From contig CAMYJX010000042.1 of NCBI GenBank assembly GCA_947258825.1, positions 41,665-105,664 on the forward strand: a DNA stretch of 64,000 bases, given 5' to 3'. The notes under the pieces were generated by a model. It saw only the letters and a list, made by a program, of their open reading frames with translations, did not search any database and was not told the origin of the DNA. The stretch is from an uncultured Pseudomonadales bacterium (GTDB lineage Bacteria; Pseudomonadota; Gammaproteobacteria; Pseudomonadales; Azotimanducaceae). The position numbers and the translations under genes are program-made. Shown here in pieces: positions 28,658 to 35,941 of the stretch. How positions within the stretch are numbered: position 1 is the stretch's first letter; every line of letters starts with the position of its first letter.

Positions 28658-29479
28658 ATGAAGAACCCCCTGGGCCAGCCTTCGCAATATGTCGACGCTT
28701 ACCAGCCGGCGCTGCTCTATCGGCTGGACCGGGCATCCGCCCGTGATGCCCTTGGCGTGGGTCAGGCGTTGCCTTTCGACGGCGAAGACGTCTGGCACGG
28801 GTATGAGTTCTCCTGGCTGAACGCTCACGGCAAGCCTCAGGTGGCAGGCATCCGGCTGCGGGTGCCGGCAACTTCGCCGCGCATGGTGGAGAGCAAGAGC
28901 GTCAAGCTGTACCTCAATGCCTTTGCGCAGTCGTCCTTTGCCAGCGCGCAGGCGGTGCAGGATGTGCTGCGGGAGGATCTGACGGATGCGGTGGGGGCAG
29001 AGGTTGGCGTCGAGCTTCTGGATCTGAACGACCTGCCGCCCGCGGCGGACATCCTGCCGGGCGCGTGCATCGACGATATGGAGCTCACGGAACCTTGCTA
29101 CGCCAGAGAACCAGCCCTGCTGCAGACAGACGGCGCGCGAGCGGGGCGGACGCCGCTGGTAGAAGAAAGCCTGCACAGCCACCTGTTCCGCAGCCTGTGC
29201 CCGGTAACCGGGCAGCCGGACTGGGCGTCTGTGGTCATCCGCTATGTCGGCCCGCCCATCGACCGCCAGCGGCTGCTGGCGTACCTGGTCTCGTTTCGCC
29301 TGCACCAGGCGTTTCACGAAGCGACGGTGGAGCAGATATTTGCCGACCTCAAGGCGCGCTGCGGGCCGCAGAAACTGACGGTGGGGGGATTCTTTGTGCG
29401 TCGGGGCGGCGTGGATATCAGCCCCTGGCGCTCGGATCACGAGCCGGTGGCCCCAGGCTGGCGCCTGCGGCGCCAGTAA
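28658..29479 (+). CDS. queF: NADPH-dependent 7-cyano-7-deazaguanine reductase
   Basis: This protein of about 273 residues reduces preQ0 to preQ1 in queuosine synthesis. It is the long, two-domain QueF type: the motif ESKSVKLYLNAFAQSSF, the catalytic cysteine in LPGACIDDMEL and the C-terminal HEATVEQIFADL and VGGFFVRRGGVDI. ATG at 28658 follows an in-frame GTG at 28649; no clear ribosome-binding site decides. It is divergent from the symporter gene. Confidence 0.95.
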   Translation: MKNPLGQPSQYVDAYQPALLYRLDRASARDALGVGQALPFDGEDVWHGYEFSWLNAHGKPQVAGIRLRVPATSPRMVESKSVKLYLNAFAQSSFASAQAVQDVLREDLTDAVGAEVGVELLDLNDLPPAADILPGACIDDMELTEPCYAREPALLQTDGARAGRTPLVEESLHSHLFRSLCPVTGQPDWASVVIRYVGPPIDRQRLLAYLVSFRLHQAFHEATVEQIFADLKARCGPQKLTVGGFFVRRGGVDISPWRSDHEPVAPGWRLRRQ

Positions 29480-29487
29480 TCTTCAGC

Positions 29488-30210
29488 TCAGTCGTCCCTG
29501 TCCGGTCGGACGCTCGAGCGCAGCCAGCCCCACCAGGTATTGCTGCCCAGCAGATACCGGTCTACCTCGTCCATCCTGGCGTCCAGAGCGGCGGGGTCCG
29601 CCAGCAGATCTTCGCGCCTGCGCAGCGGCTGTTCGGGATCGAGCTCGCGAACGACGGTGGCCGGGTTGCCGGCGGCGATGACGTTGGCGGGAATGTTCCG
29701 GGTCACCACGCTACCCGCGCCGATGATCGAGTTCTCCCCGATGGTGACGCCCTTGCAGACGATGGCGCTGTCGCCGATCCACACGTTGTCCTCGAGAACG
29801 ATCGCCCCGTGGCGGCCGATGATCCGCGCCCGATCGTAGATGTCGTGCCAGTCGGCATCGGTCAGGTACGCGCCGGCGGCGAGCATGGTGTTACGGCCCA
29901 CGGTGATGCTGCAGGCCGAATCGAGGCGTACGCCCGGGCAGACCAGGCAGTAGTCGCCGATGTTGATCTCGCCCTCACCGTCTTCGTGGGCCCAGGTGGT
30001 CAGGCGAACCTGGCGATCGGCGCCGGTGATGACGTGCACGCAGCGACCAAGACGGATGCCGCGGCCGTGGATCTTCAGATTCCAGGGCTTCATCACTTTG
30101 GGGTGATCGCCAAGCGCGTCCAGCTGAGGTCGGATGAAGTAGTCGACGTACCAGCGTTCCAGCACCCGATGCAGCCGTTTGACGGCGTAAGGTCGATGAT
30201 CGGTGCGCAC
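29488..30210 (-). CDS. Hexapeptide-repeat acyltransferase
   Basis: This 240-residue protein has a left-handed beta-helix acetyltransferase domain: repeats such as INIGDYCLVCPGVRLDSACSITVGRNTMLAAGAYL and IVLEDNVWIGDSAIVCKGVTIGENSIIGAGSVVTRNIP, with a probable active-site histidine in DADWHDIYD. It begins at a GTG. The acceptor (sugar, serine or other) cannot be told. It is convergent with queF. Confidence 0.85.
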   Translation of the reverse strand: MRTDHRPYAVKRLHRVLERWYVDYFIRPQLDALGDHPKVMKPWNLKIHGRGIRLGRCVHVITGADRQVRLTTWAHEDGEGEINIGDYCLVCPGVRLDSACSITVGRNTMLAAGAYLTDADWHDIYDRARIIGRHGAIVLEDNVWIGDSAIVCKGVTIGENSIIGAGSVVTRNIPANVIAAGNPATVVRELDPEQPLRRREDLLADPAALDARMDEVDRYLLGSNTWWGWLRSSVRPDRDD

Positions 30211-30292
30211 GGCTGCTGGTTCCCGGACAAACCCGGGGACTCTAGCCTAAGGGTGGGCCCGCTGTCAGGTGGCCTGCGCGAGGCAGCGGTTG

Positions 30293-31135
30293 TTAGGCGG
30301 CGTGGTTTGCCTCGGCGGGGTCATGGTTCGAGCCGTCGGCCGGGGCGGGGGCATCCGGGTCGGCCGCGGTGTCGGATACCAGGGCTTTGAGGCGGGCATT
30401 CTCCCGTTCCAGGTCCTGAATGCAGCCCATCATGTCGCGGCTGTCTTTGGTGAATTGCTGCAGCAGCTTCTTCAGATCCTCCGCCTGCTCCTCGGCATCC
30501 TCGCTGCTGCTCTGCTGCTTGTTCAGCTCGGCGCGTGCTTCTTCCAGCTGCTGCTGAATCAGCTCGTTGGCGGCCCGCAGGTGCTCGGCTTCCTGGGACA
30601 GATCCATGTCGTCGCCGGATTCTCGCTCGGGCGCATCCGGCAGGGGCGGCAAGTCAGTGGCGAACGCTTTGTCCAGGTCGGTGAACGCCTCGTAGAGCTG
30701 GGAGATGACAGCCTGGCTGAGCGGGTAGCTTTCTATGAGTCGACAGGCAAGTTGATGGCTCTGCTCGCGCAGGCCCTGCCACTGCTGCTGGTAGTGCGTG
30801 TGGGCGTCGCTGCCGGACGCCAGCTGCTGCTGCAGGCTTGCCGTGAATTCCGGGTCTGGCGACCGCTCGTTCTGCAGTACCAGGCGTTGAACCTCGCTCA
30901 CCGGGTCGTCACCGGAGCAGGCGGCGATGCGCTCCGAAAGCCACTGTTCCCGGGCGGCTTCCGCCACGCCCTCGAACCTGGCGGTGGCCTCGGCAACGGC
31001 CTCGTCGGCCCTAGCGCTCTGGGCTTCCAGCTCCTGGTATCGAGCTTTCAACTCGCGATTACGCAGCCAGAAGGCCGCTGTCACACCCAGTGTGACCAGC
31101 CCGAGCTGAATAACTGCAAATAGTGGCCAGGTCAT
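30293..31135 (-). CDS. Membrane-anchored coiled-coil protein of unknown function
   Basis: This 280-residue protein has one N-terminal membrane helix (MTWPLFAVIQLGLVTLGVTAAFWL) followed by a long charged coiled-coil (about 25-90) and a second coiled-coil (AEHLRAANELIQQQLEEARAELNKQQ and on to about 250). The tail is Asp/Pro/Ala-rich. No enzyme motif was seen. It may be a structural or division-related membrane protein. It lies upstream of ffs on the other strand. Confidence 0.7.
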   Translation of the reverse strand: MTWPLFAVIQLGLVTLGVTAAFWLRNRELKARYQELEAQSARADEAVAEATARFEGVAEAAREQWLSERIAACSGDDPVSEVQRLVLQNERSPDPEFTASLQQQLASGSDAHTHYQQQWQGLREQSHQLACRLIESYPLSQAVISQLYEAFTDLDKAFATDLPPLPDAPERESGDDMDLSQEAEHLRAANELIQQQLEEARAELNKQQSSSEDAEEQAEDLKKLLQQFTKDSRDMMGCIQDLERENARLKALVSDTAADPDAPAPADGSNHDPAEANHAA

Positions 31136-31279
31136 GAAGTGGTTGCCGGAAACCTCTGCGTTCTGAGAAGTATAGGCAAGGATTCGGTCGCTACACTTCC
31201 CATAGCAGTTCGGCTAGTATTCGGGCCCTTATCGCTCAGGCGGCCCGGCCGGTAGCCAGGTCGCTCGTATCGGTTCAAT

Positions 31280-31394
31280 GGTGACCCATTCCGGTCCCCT
31301 CGCAACGACAGGTTGTGAACTCCGCCAGGCCCGGAAGGGAGCAACGGTAGCAGCGGACTCGTGTGCCGGGGTGTGGCTGGTTTGGGTTGCCACC
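31280..31394 (+). ncRNA. ffs: 4.5S SRP RNA
   Basis: This 115-nt segment holds the SRP RNA hallmark GCCAGGCCCGGAAGGGAGCAACGGTAGC-type apical region (31324-31351) with the conserved GGAA-type tetraloop and asymmetric AGCA bulge, and GTGTGCCGGGGTGTGGCTGG on the 3' side. The 5' GGTGACCCA pairs with TGGGTTGCCACC at the 3' end. It is the RNA of the signal recognition particle. It directly precedes tRNA-Ser. Confidence 0.92.
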
Positions 31395-31399
31395 CAACT

Positions 31400-31487
31400 G
31401 GAGAGGTGTCCGAGCGGTCGAAGGAGCACGCCTGGAAAGTGTGTATACGGCAACGTATCGAGGGTTCGAATCCCTCCCTCTCCGCCA
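31400..31487 (+). tRNA. tRNA-Ser(GGA)
   Basis: The 88-nt cloverleaf has acceptor GGAGAGG pairing with CCTCTCC, D-arm, anticodon stem CACGC/GTGTG with loop CTGGAAA (anticodon GGA, 31434-31436), a long variable arm (GTATACGGCAACGTAT region) and TTCGAAT in the T-loop. CCA is encoded at 31485-31487. It reads UCC codons. Confidence 0.97.
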
Positions 31488-31513
31488 ATAAATCAATAGG
31501 TTAGGTGTAAACC

Positions 31514-31641
31514 TGGTGCCGTTCGTTAACCTTTAACCTTTTCAGGTTATGCAGCATCACAAACCTCCTTAGCCTGACGATCCGCACGAAGTCGGCAACG
31601 AACTTCGACCGACAGAAAGGTTAAAGGTTAACGAACGGCAC
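31514..31641. mobile_element. MITE-like element: inverted repeats around 71 bp
   Basis: Left arm 31514-31543 and right arm 31616-31641 are inverted copies sharing at least 26 bases (central part TTCGTTAACCTTTAACC). The interior of about 70 bases has its own small hairpins and no ORF. It lies 27 bases after tRNA-Ser and touches the stop codon of the TetR gene. No target duplication was found. No transposase is nearby. Confidence 0.6.
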
Positions 31642-32255
31642 TATCGTCTCTGCTCTGCCATCAGCTCGCTGATCTGGCGGCCCAACCATTCGGGAAACTC
31701 AGCGGCTTCACGATCGTCCATGTCCATCATCCTCGGCAATAGCGAACCGGCCACGCCGTAGCCGATAGCGGCGGTGGCGACGAGAAAAATCATCCGTTTC
31801 GCGACCGCTTCCCGGTCCCACCCGTCCGGCAGGCGCCGTCCCAGCACGGGTACCAGCTCGGCAAACAGCGCCTGCACGTGCGTTGCTGGCTCCAGGTTTT
31901 CGGTCAGGGCGTCGCCGCCGATACTCAGCCAGGCGAGCAGCTTGGCGTGTCCGCCCCGCGACAGGGTGGCGAACAGATCGTTGAGCATTTCCGGAGGCTC
32001 CAGCGCCGGCTCCTGCTCCAGCGCGGCGATGACGTCGCGCAGCAGGCGGTCGGTCATGTGGGTGACCAGCGCACGACGCATTCCCGCGGTGTTCCCGAAG
32101 TGATGAATGACCGTGGCGTGACTCATGCCGCAATCGGCCGCCACGTCGACCACGTTCAGGCCTTCCAGACCGTGGTCGCGCAGGCGGGCCTCGGCGGCAA
32201 GAAGTATCTCGCTGCGGGCCTGCTCAGGCGATCGACGTTTGCGTGGCGTCCCCAT
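31641..32255 (-). CDS. TetR/AcrR family transcriptional regulator
   Basis: This 204-residue protein has the N-terminal TetR helix-turn-helix (ARSEILLAAEARLRDHGLEGLNVVDVAADCGMSHATVIHHFGNTAGMRRAL) and a helical ligand-binding domain. It is divergent from the Coq4-domain gene, and a 9-bp inverted repeat lies between them, so autoregulation and control of the Coq4 operon are likely. Its stop codon directly abuts the inverted repeat at 31616-31641. Confidence 0.9.
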   Translation of the reverse strand: MGTPRKRRSPEQARSEILLAAEARLRDHGLEGLNVVDVAADCGMSHATVIHHFGNTAGMRRALVTHMTDRLLRDVIAALEQEPALEPPEMLNDLFATLSRGGHAKLLAWLSIGGDALTENLEPATHVQALFAELVPVLGRRLPDGWDREAVAKRMIFLVATAAIGYGVAGSLLPRMMDMDDREAAEFPEWLGRQISELMAEQRR

Positions 32256-32294
32256 GTCAGTTTGCGTTCCCGTTCGCTGTCACTATTGACATTA

Positions 32295-32327
32295 ATGTAG
32301 ATATCGATATTATGCCACTATCTACAT
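32295..32327. promoter_or_regulatory. Palindromic operator between tetR-type gene and Coq4 gene
   Basis: ATGTAGATA (32295-32303) and TATCTACAT (32319-32327) are a perfect 9-bp inverted repeat with a 15-base AT-rich spacer. It sits 24 bases before the Coq4 start and 40 bases before the regulator start, as expected for a TetR operator. Confidence 0.7.
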
Positions 32328-32350
32328 GAGTGTTCATAAGGTCCTCCGAC

Positions 32351-33064
32351 ATGCAAACCAGCATTCACACGGCAGATACCGATCAATATCGACTCCGGCT
32401 CGGCGAGGCCTGGAGCGGCGTCAGATCCCTGTTGCGCAATCCGGAGAAAACCTCCCACGTGTTCACCGTCGTCCGCGCGCTGTCCGGCAAAAGCGTTCTG
32501 CGTGGCTACCAGCGTTTTGCGATGACGCCGACCGGCGGCACCATTCTCGCGGAAAACAGGGACCTGATCGAGGTGCTGCGGAATCGGGAGAATCTCAGGT
32601 CGCTGCCCGAAGGCAGTCTGGGCCGTTGCTACCTTGCCTTCATGGAGGCACAGAAAATCACCGCCGAAGGGCTGGAGGAAGCGAGCCTGAACGGCGAGCT
32701 GCCCCAGGCGCATGAGCACCGGCTGTACGCGCGGCGCCTTCGGGACATGCACGATCTGTGGCATGTGACGACCGGCTACGGGCCGGACACCATGGGTGAA
32801 GTCTGCCTGCTCGGATTCACCTACGCGCAGACGCGGGATACCGGGCTGGGCTTCATTGCCGTCATGGGTGCGTTGAAGATCGCTCGGGAGCAGGACAGGC
32901 GAATCTTCAAAGCGCTGTGGGCGGGTTATCGGGCTGGTCGCCGCGCCGCCTGGCTGCCGGGTATGGACTGGGAACAGTTGCTGAGCCGGCCCATCGAAGA
33001 GGTGCGCGGGTTGCTGAACATCTCTCCGCCCAGGGTGTATATTGAAATGCGCCGCACCGGTTGA
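32351..33064 (+). CDS. Coq4-domain protein
   Basis: This protein of about 237 residues has the Coq4 metal-site pattern HDxxHx11E (HDLWHVTTGYGPDTMGE, residues 134-150). In eukaryotes Coq4 takes part in ubiquinone ring modification; most bacteria lack it in the ubiquinone operon, so the role here is uncertain. The ATG at 32351 is preferred over an upstream start at 32330. It lies behind the putative TetR operator, and the next gene starts 24 bases on, so both are probably in one unit. Confidence 0.75.
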   Translation: MQTSIHTADTDQYRLRLGEAWSGVRSLLRNPEKTSHVFTVVRALSGKSVLRGYQRFAMTPTGGTILAENRDLIEVLRNRENLRSLPEGSLGRCYLAFMEAQKITAEGLEEASLNGELPQAHEHRLYARRLRDMHDLWHVTTGYGPDTMGEVCLLGFTYAQTRDTGLGFIAVMGALKIAREQDRRIFKALWAGYRAGRRAAWLPGMDWEQLLSRPIEEVRGLLNISPPRVYIEMRRTG

Positions 33065-33088
33065 GCCGTTTGTCACGGATGCACGCCA

Positions 33089-33934
33089 TTGGAAGATCTG
33101 TTAAGAGAGGCTGACAGCGGTCGATTTCAGTCGCTGAATGCGCTCACCGAGGCGCAATTTCTCGAGCTTTGGCGGCAACACGCAGAGACGCAGGCCGACC
33201 TCGCTTCCATGGCCATCGCCGGTGGGCTCTGCGCGGATCGACTGGCATGGGTTTTCATCGCTGGCTATCAGGCCGCCATTCGGTGCACCTTTCCGGATGC
33301 TCCGTTGTCCGGCTGGGCGGCGTTCGCCGTATCCGAAGATCGTCAGCCAAACAACCCGTTGCCGGGGGTCACTGCGCAGCACGATTCTCAAGGTCAGGTG
33401 CTCAGCGGCCACAAAACCTGGGTGGCCGCCGTGGACCAGATCGATCACCTGATCCTCAAGTCAGGGCGCCGCGGCGAGGCACAATACTTTCAGCTGGCCC
33501 GTGATGAGCCCGGCCTGGAGCTCACGCTCCGGCCGGCGGGAAGTTTCCTGGCCGAGCTGAGTCAGGGCGCCGCGCATCTGAACGACGTCAAAGTCGCGAA
33601 GCGCCAGCTTCTGGACGACAGCCAGGTGGCCCTGTTCGGGCCTCGAGAAGCGCTGTTCATCTACGCCGCCTTCTGCGCTTTTGTGCTGGCAAAGTCACCC
33701 GATCCGACGCAGCGCGAACGATGTCGGGCGATGTTGCGTCGGGTTCCCGCCTTGCTGGCTTCCGGCTTCAGCTCGGCAGCGGATGTAAGCGCGTTCAAAC
33801 AGCTCGACGCAGACGTGCAGCAACTTCTCACGGACATCGAAACCGACGGCTTCCCCCGCAATGCCAGCTGGTCCCAGGACAGGGGGCTGATCTCGATGTA
33901 TTCGAAAGGCATCCAGGCGCGTCGCCCGACCTGA
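33089..33934 (+). CDS. Acyl-CoA-dehydrogenase-like protein
   Basis: This 281-residue protein resembles the short, middle part of acyl-CoA dehydrogenases: PLSGWAAFAVSEDRQPNNPLPGVTAQ followed by LSGHKTWVAAVDQIDHLILKS, like the substrate and flavin region. Helical C-terminal sequence follows. The family catalytic glutamate and the C-terminal IHGG/GT signature are not seen, so activity is doubtful. It starts at TTG. It is downstream of the Coq4 gene and ends 21 bases before the left inverted repeat at 33956. Confidence 0.55.
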   Translation: MEDLLREADSGRFQSLNALTEAQFLELWRQHAETQADLASMAIAGGLCADRLAWVFIAGYQAAIRCTFPDAPLSGWAAFAVSEDRQPNNPLPGVTAQHDSQGQVLSGHKTWVAAVDQIDHLILKSGRRGEAQYFQLARDEPGLELTLRPAGSFLAELSQGAAHLNDVKVAKRQLLDDSQVALFGPREALFIYAAFCAFVLAKSPDPTQRERCRAMLRRVPALLASGFSSAADVSAFKQLDADVQQLLTDIETDGFPRNASWSQDRGLISMYSKGIQARRPT

Positions 33935-33955
33935 TTGTTCCGGTTGCGTGGTAGG

Positions 33956-33986
33956 TGGTGCCGTTCGTTAACCTTTAACCTTTTCG
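33956..33986 (-). repeat. Left 31-bp inverted repeat of the heat-shock cassette
   Basis: This is a copy of the dispersed repeat in minus orientation. It matches 35875-35905 perfectly over 31 bases in inverted orientation (core TTCGTTAACCTTTAACC). The pair brackets the HtrA and small-heat-shock genes. Confidence 0.85.
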
Positions 33987-34049
33987 TTCCAGCGGGTGAG
34001 ATCGCTGATCGGCGTCTCCTGTTCGTCGCGGATGAAACTATCCTCCCCC

Positions 34050-35411
34050 CTACTGAACGACGATGAATAGTCGGCTATCACCACGCTGCACGTGCAGGGC
34101 AGTGGCTCCGTCTAGGGCTTTCAGCAGCTCGGAAAACTCATTGACCGACGATACCGGCCGGCGGTCGACCGACAGGATGATATCGCCCTTGCGCAATCCG
34201 GCTCGCCACGCGCGGCTGCCAGGCTCCACTCTGACCACCTCGACGCCTCGCACGCGCCTGTGATCCGGGTAGCTTGGGGCGATGTTGCGAAGCTCTGCGC
34301 CGTCCAGCTTAGGGCTGGTTTCGCGGCCCGAAATCTGTATTTGTGAAGCCTTCCCGATCGTGGTCTCGACGGTCAGCCGCCGGCGATCGCGAATCAAATC
34401 GATCTCAACCCCTTCGCTCACCCGCATGAGCCCGATGCGATTGCGAAGGTCAGTGCCGTCGTCCACGGTTCGGCCGTTGAGTTTCAGAACGACGTCCCCA
34501 ACCTGGATCCAGGCGTTCGCAGCGGCGGAGCCTTCGACAACTTGAGCCACCAGCGCGCCCCGTGCGGTATCCAGCTCGAGGGCCTCTGCGAGGTCGGGGG
34601 TCACGTCTTGAACCAAAATGCCCAGTTGCCCGCGGGAAACCTCCCCGTACTCGAGAAGCTGCTCGACGACGCTCTTCATCATGTTCACCGGCACCGCGAA
34701 TCCTATGCCCACGTTGCCGCCCGCAGGCGCGATGATGGCGGTATTGATGCCGATGAGCTTGCCGTCAGACTCCACCAGCGCGCCGCCGGAATTGCCGGGA
34801 TTGATGGAGGCGTCGGTCTGGATGAAGTCCTCATAGCCCTCGGGGATCAGGCCGCTGCGACCCAGAGCGCTGACGATTCCGGAGGTAACCGTTTGTCCGA
34901 GGCCGAAAGGATTGCCAATGGCGGTAACGAAATCGCCGACCTCCAGCTTTTCGGAATCTCCCAGCGCAACTTCGGAGAGCCCTGGGCCGTCAATTCTCAA
35001 CAGTGCAATATCGGTAGCCGCGTCGCTGCCCACGATCTCGGCCTTCAGTTGGCGACGGTCCTGTAGAGTGACGGTTACCTCGTCCGAACCGTCAACGACG
35101 TGATGATTGGTAACCACGTACCTGTCTTTGCCGTCGATGATGACGCCAGACCCGACGCTCTGGGTGCGGCGCGGTACCTGCGGTGCCTGATCTGGAATGT
35201 TGTAAAAGCGTCGGAAAAATGGGTCGTCGAAGAAGGGGTTGCCCTGGGTCCCACGATTGGCTGACACAGAAATGTTGACCACGGCTGGGGTTACTTCTTT
35301 CAGCATCGGGGCGAGCGAGCGCTCGTGCGCTACCGCTGAGGTCGTCAGCAGCAAGAGCAGGCATTTCGTCGCCCAGACGCGAATCAGGTAAAAGCTTTGT
35401 ATCTTGTTCAT
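34050..35411 (-). CDS. HtrA/DegQ-type periplasmic serine protease
   Basis: This 453-residue protein degrades or refolds misfolded periplasmic proteins. A signal peptide ends near AVAHE, and the trypsin-like domain has H104 (TNHHVV), D134 (ATDIALLRID) and S208 (PGNSGGALV). Two PDZ domains follow (about 245-340 and 365-450). It is downstream of a truncated small heat-shock gene on the same strand, behind a heat-shock-type promoter, and the pair is bracketed by inverted repeats. It could be a second copy beside a chromosomal degP/degQ. Confidence 0.92.
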   Translation of the reverse strand: MNKIQSFYLIRVWATKCLLLLLTTSAVAHERSLAPMLKEVTPAVVNISVSANRGTQGNPFFDDPFFRRFYNIPDQAPQVPRRTQSVGSGVIIDGKDRYVVTNHHVVDGSDEVTVTLQDRRQLKAEIVGSDAATDIALLRIDGPGLSEVALGDSEKLEVGDFVTAIGNPFGLGQTVTSGIVSALGRSGLIPEGYEDFIQTDASINPGNSGGALVESDGKLIGINTAIIAPAGGNVGIGFAVPVNMMKSVVEQLLEYGEVSRGQLGILVQDVTPDLAEALELDTARGALVAQVVEGSAAANAWIQVGDVVLKLNGRTVDDGTDLRNRIGLMRVSEGVEIDLIRDRRRLTVETTIGKASQIQISGRETSPKLDGAELRNIAPSYPDHRRVRGVEVVRVEPGSRAWRAGLRKGDIILSVDRRPVSSVNEFSELLKALDGATALHVQRGDSRLFIVVQ

Positions 35412-35498
35412 GGTGTCTGTCGGCTGTATGCGGTACGCGATCGTTGACGTTCTCAGGCATCGGCAGATGATCGTGGGCTGGCGCCCCCGCGACCCGGC

Positions 35499-35693
35499 TC
35501 AGGCGACCTTGGAAGTGTTTTCCAACATGGAGGTCGCGTGCTCGTCGGTCTCGATGTTGATGCGACGCGGTCGCAGTGCTTCCGGAAGCTCACGCACCAA
35601 GTCGATATGCAGCATGCCTTCTTCAAGGCGCGCTCCCTGCACCGCGACGTGTTCCGGGAGCTGGAAGGTACGCTGAAAGCCCTGGAGAGACAT
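35499..35693 (-). CDS. Small heat-shock protein (Hsp20), N-terminally truncated
   Basis: The 64-residue ORF matches the last part of the alpha-crystallin domain (GFQRTFQLPEHVAVQGARLEEGMLHIDLVRELPEA) and the C-terminal I-x-I motif (RINIE). Intact family members have about 150 residues, so the first two thirds are missing. An in-frame TGA stands three codons upstream, and GAGAGG lies 5 bases before the ATG, so the ORF may still be translated. Loss of the domain's early strands makes normal oligomer formation doubtful. It is upstream of the protease gene. Confidence 0.75.
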   Translation of the reverse strand: MSLQGFQRTFQLPEHVAVQGARLEEGMLHIDLVRELPEALRPRRINIETDEHATSMLENTSKVA

Positions 35694-35722
35694 TCGTACC
35701 TCTCATACCGAGGCGACGAGGT

Positions 35723-35750
35723 AGATGGGTATCCTACTGGAATTTTCAAG
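35723..35750 (-). promoter_or_regulatory. Sigma-32 heat-shock promoter
   Basis: On the minus strand CTTGAAA (35744-35750) is followed by 13 bases and then ACCCATCT (35723-35730). This matches the sigma-32 pattern CTTGAAA-N(11-16)-CCCCATnT with one mismatch. It lies 30 bases before the truncated hsp20 ATG. Confidence 0.75.
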
Positions 35751-35874
35751 CCTTTTTGAATGACTTCGAAAAGTGAAGCCGACGATCTGAGTGGAACCCA
35801 CAAGAACAACACGACCGACACCGCGGCCGCTCGCCAAAAGCTCCGCAGCGTTGCATGTGGGAGGCTCTGTACTC

Positions 35875-35905
35875 CGAAAAGGTTAAAGGTTAACGAACGG
35901 CACCA
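35875..35905 (+). repeat. Right 31-bp inverted repeat of the heat-shock cassette
   Basis: This copy is the inverted partner of 33956-33986. It is followed by a second, shorter copy in direct orientation. Confidence 0.85.
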
Positions 35906-35941
35906 CACTTGCGAAGGTTAACGAACGGCACCACACTTGCG
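35886..35941 (+). repeat. Direct 28-bp duplication at the cassette end
   Basis: 35886-35913 and 35914-35941 are identical 28-base copies beginning AAGGTTAACGAACGGCACCA. The second copy supplies the last six codons (KCGAVR) and stop of the amidohydrolase pseudogene on the minus strand. Confidence 0.8.

Noticed and set aside
31514..35941. Complete transposon or insertion sequence
   Set aside because: Inverted repeats are present, but no transposase, integrase or resolvase is encoded in or near the region.
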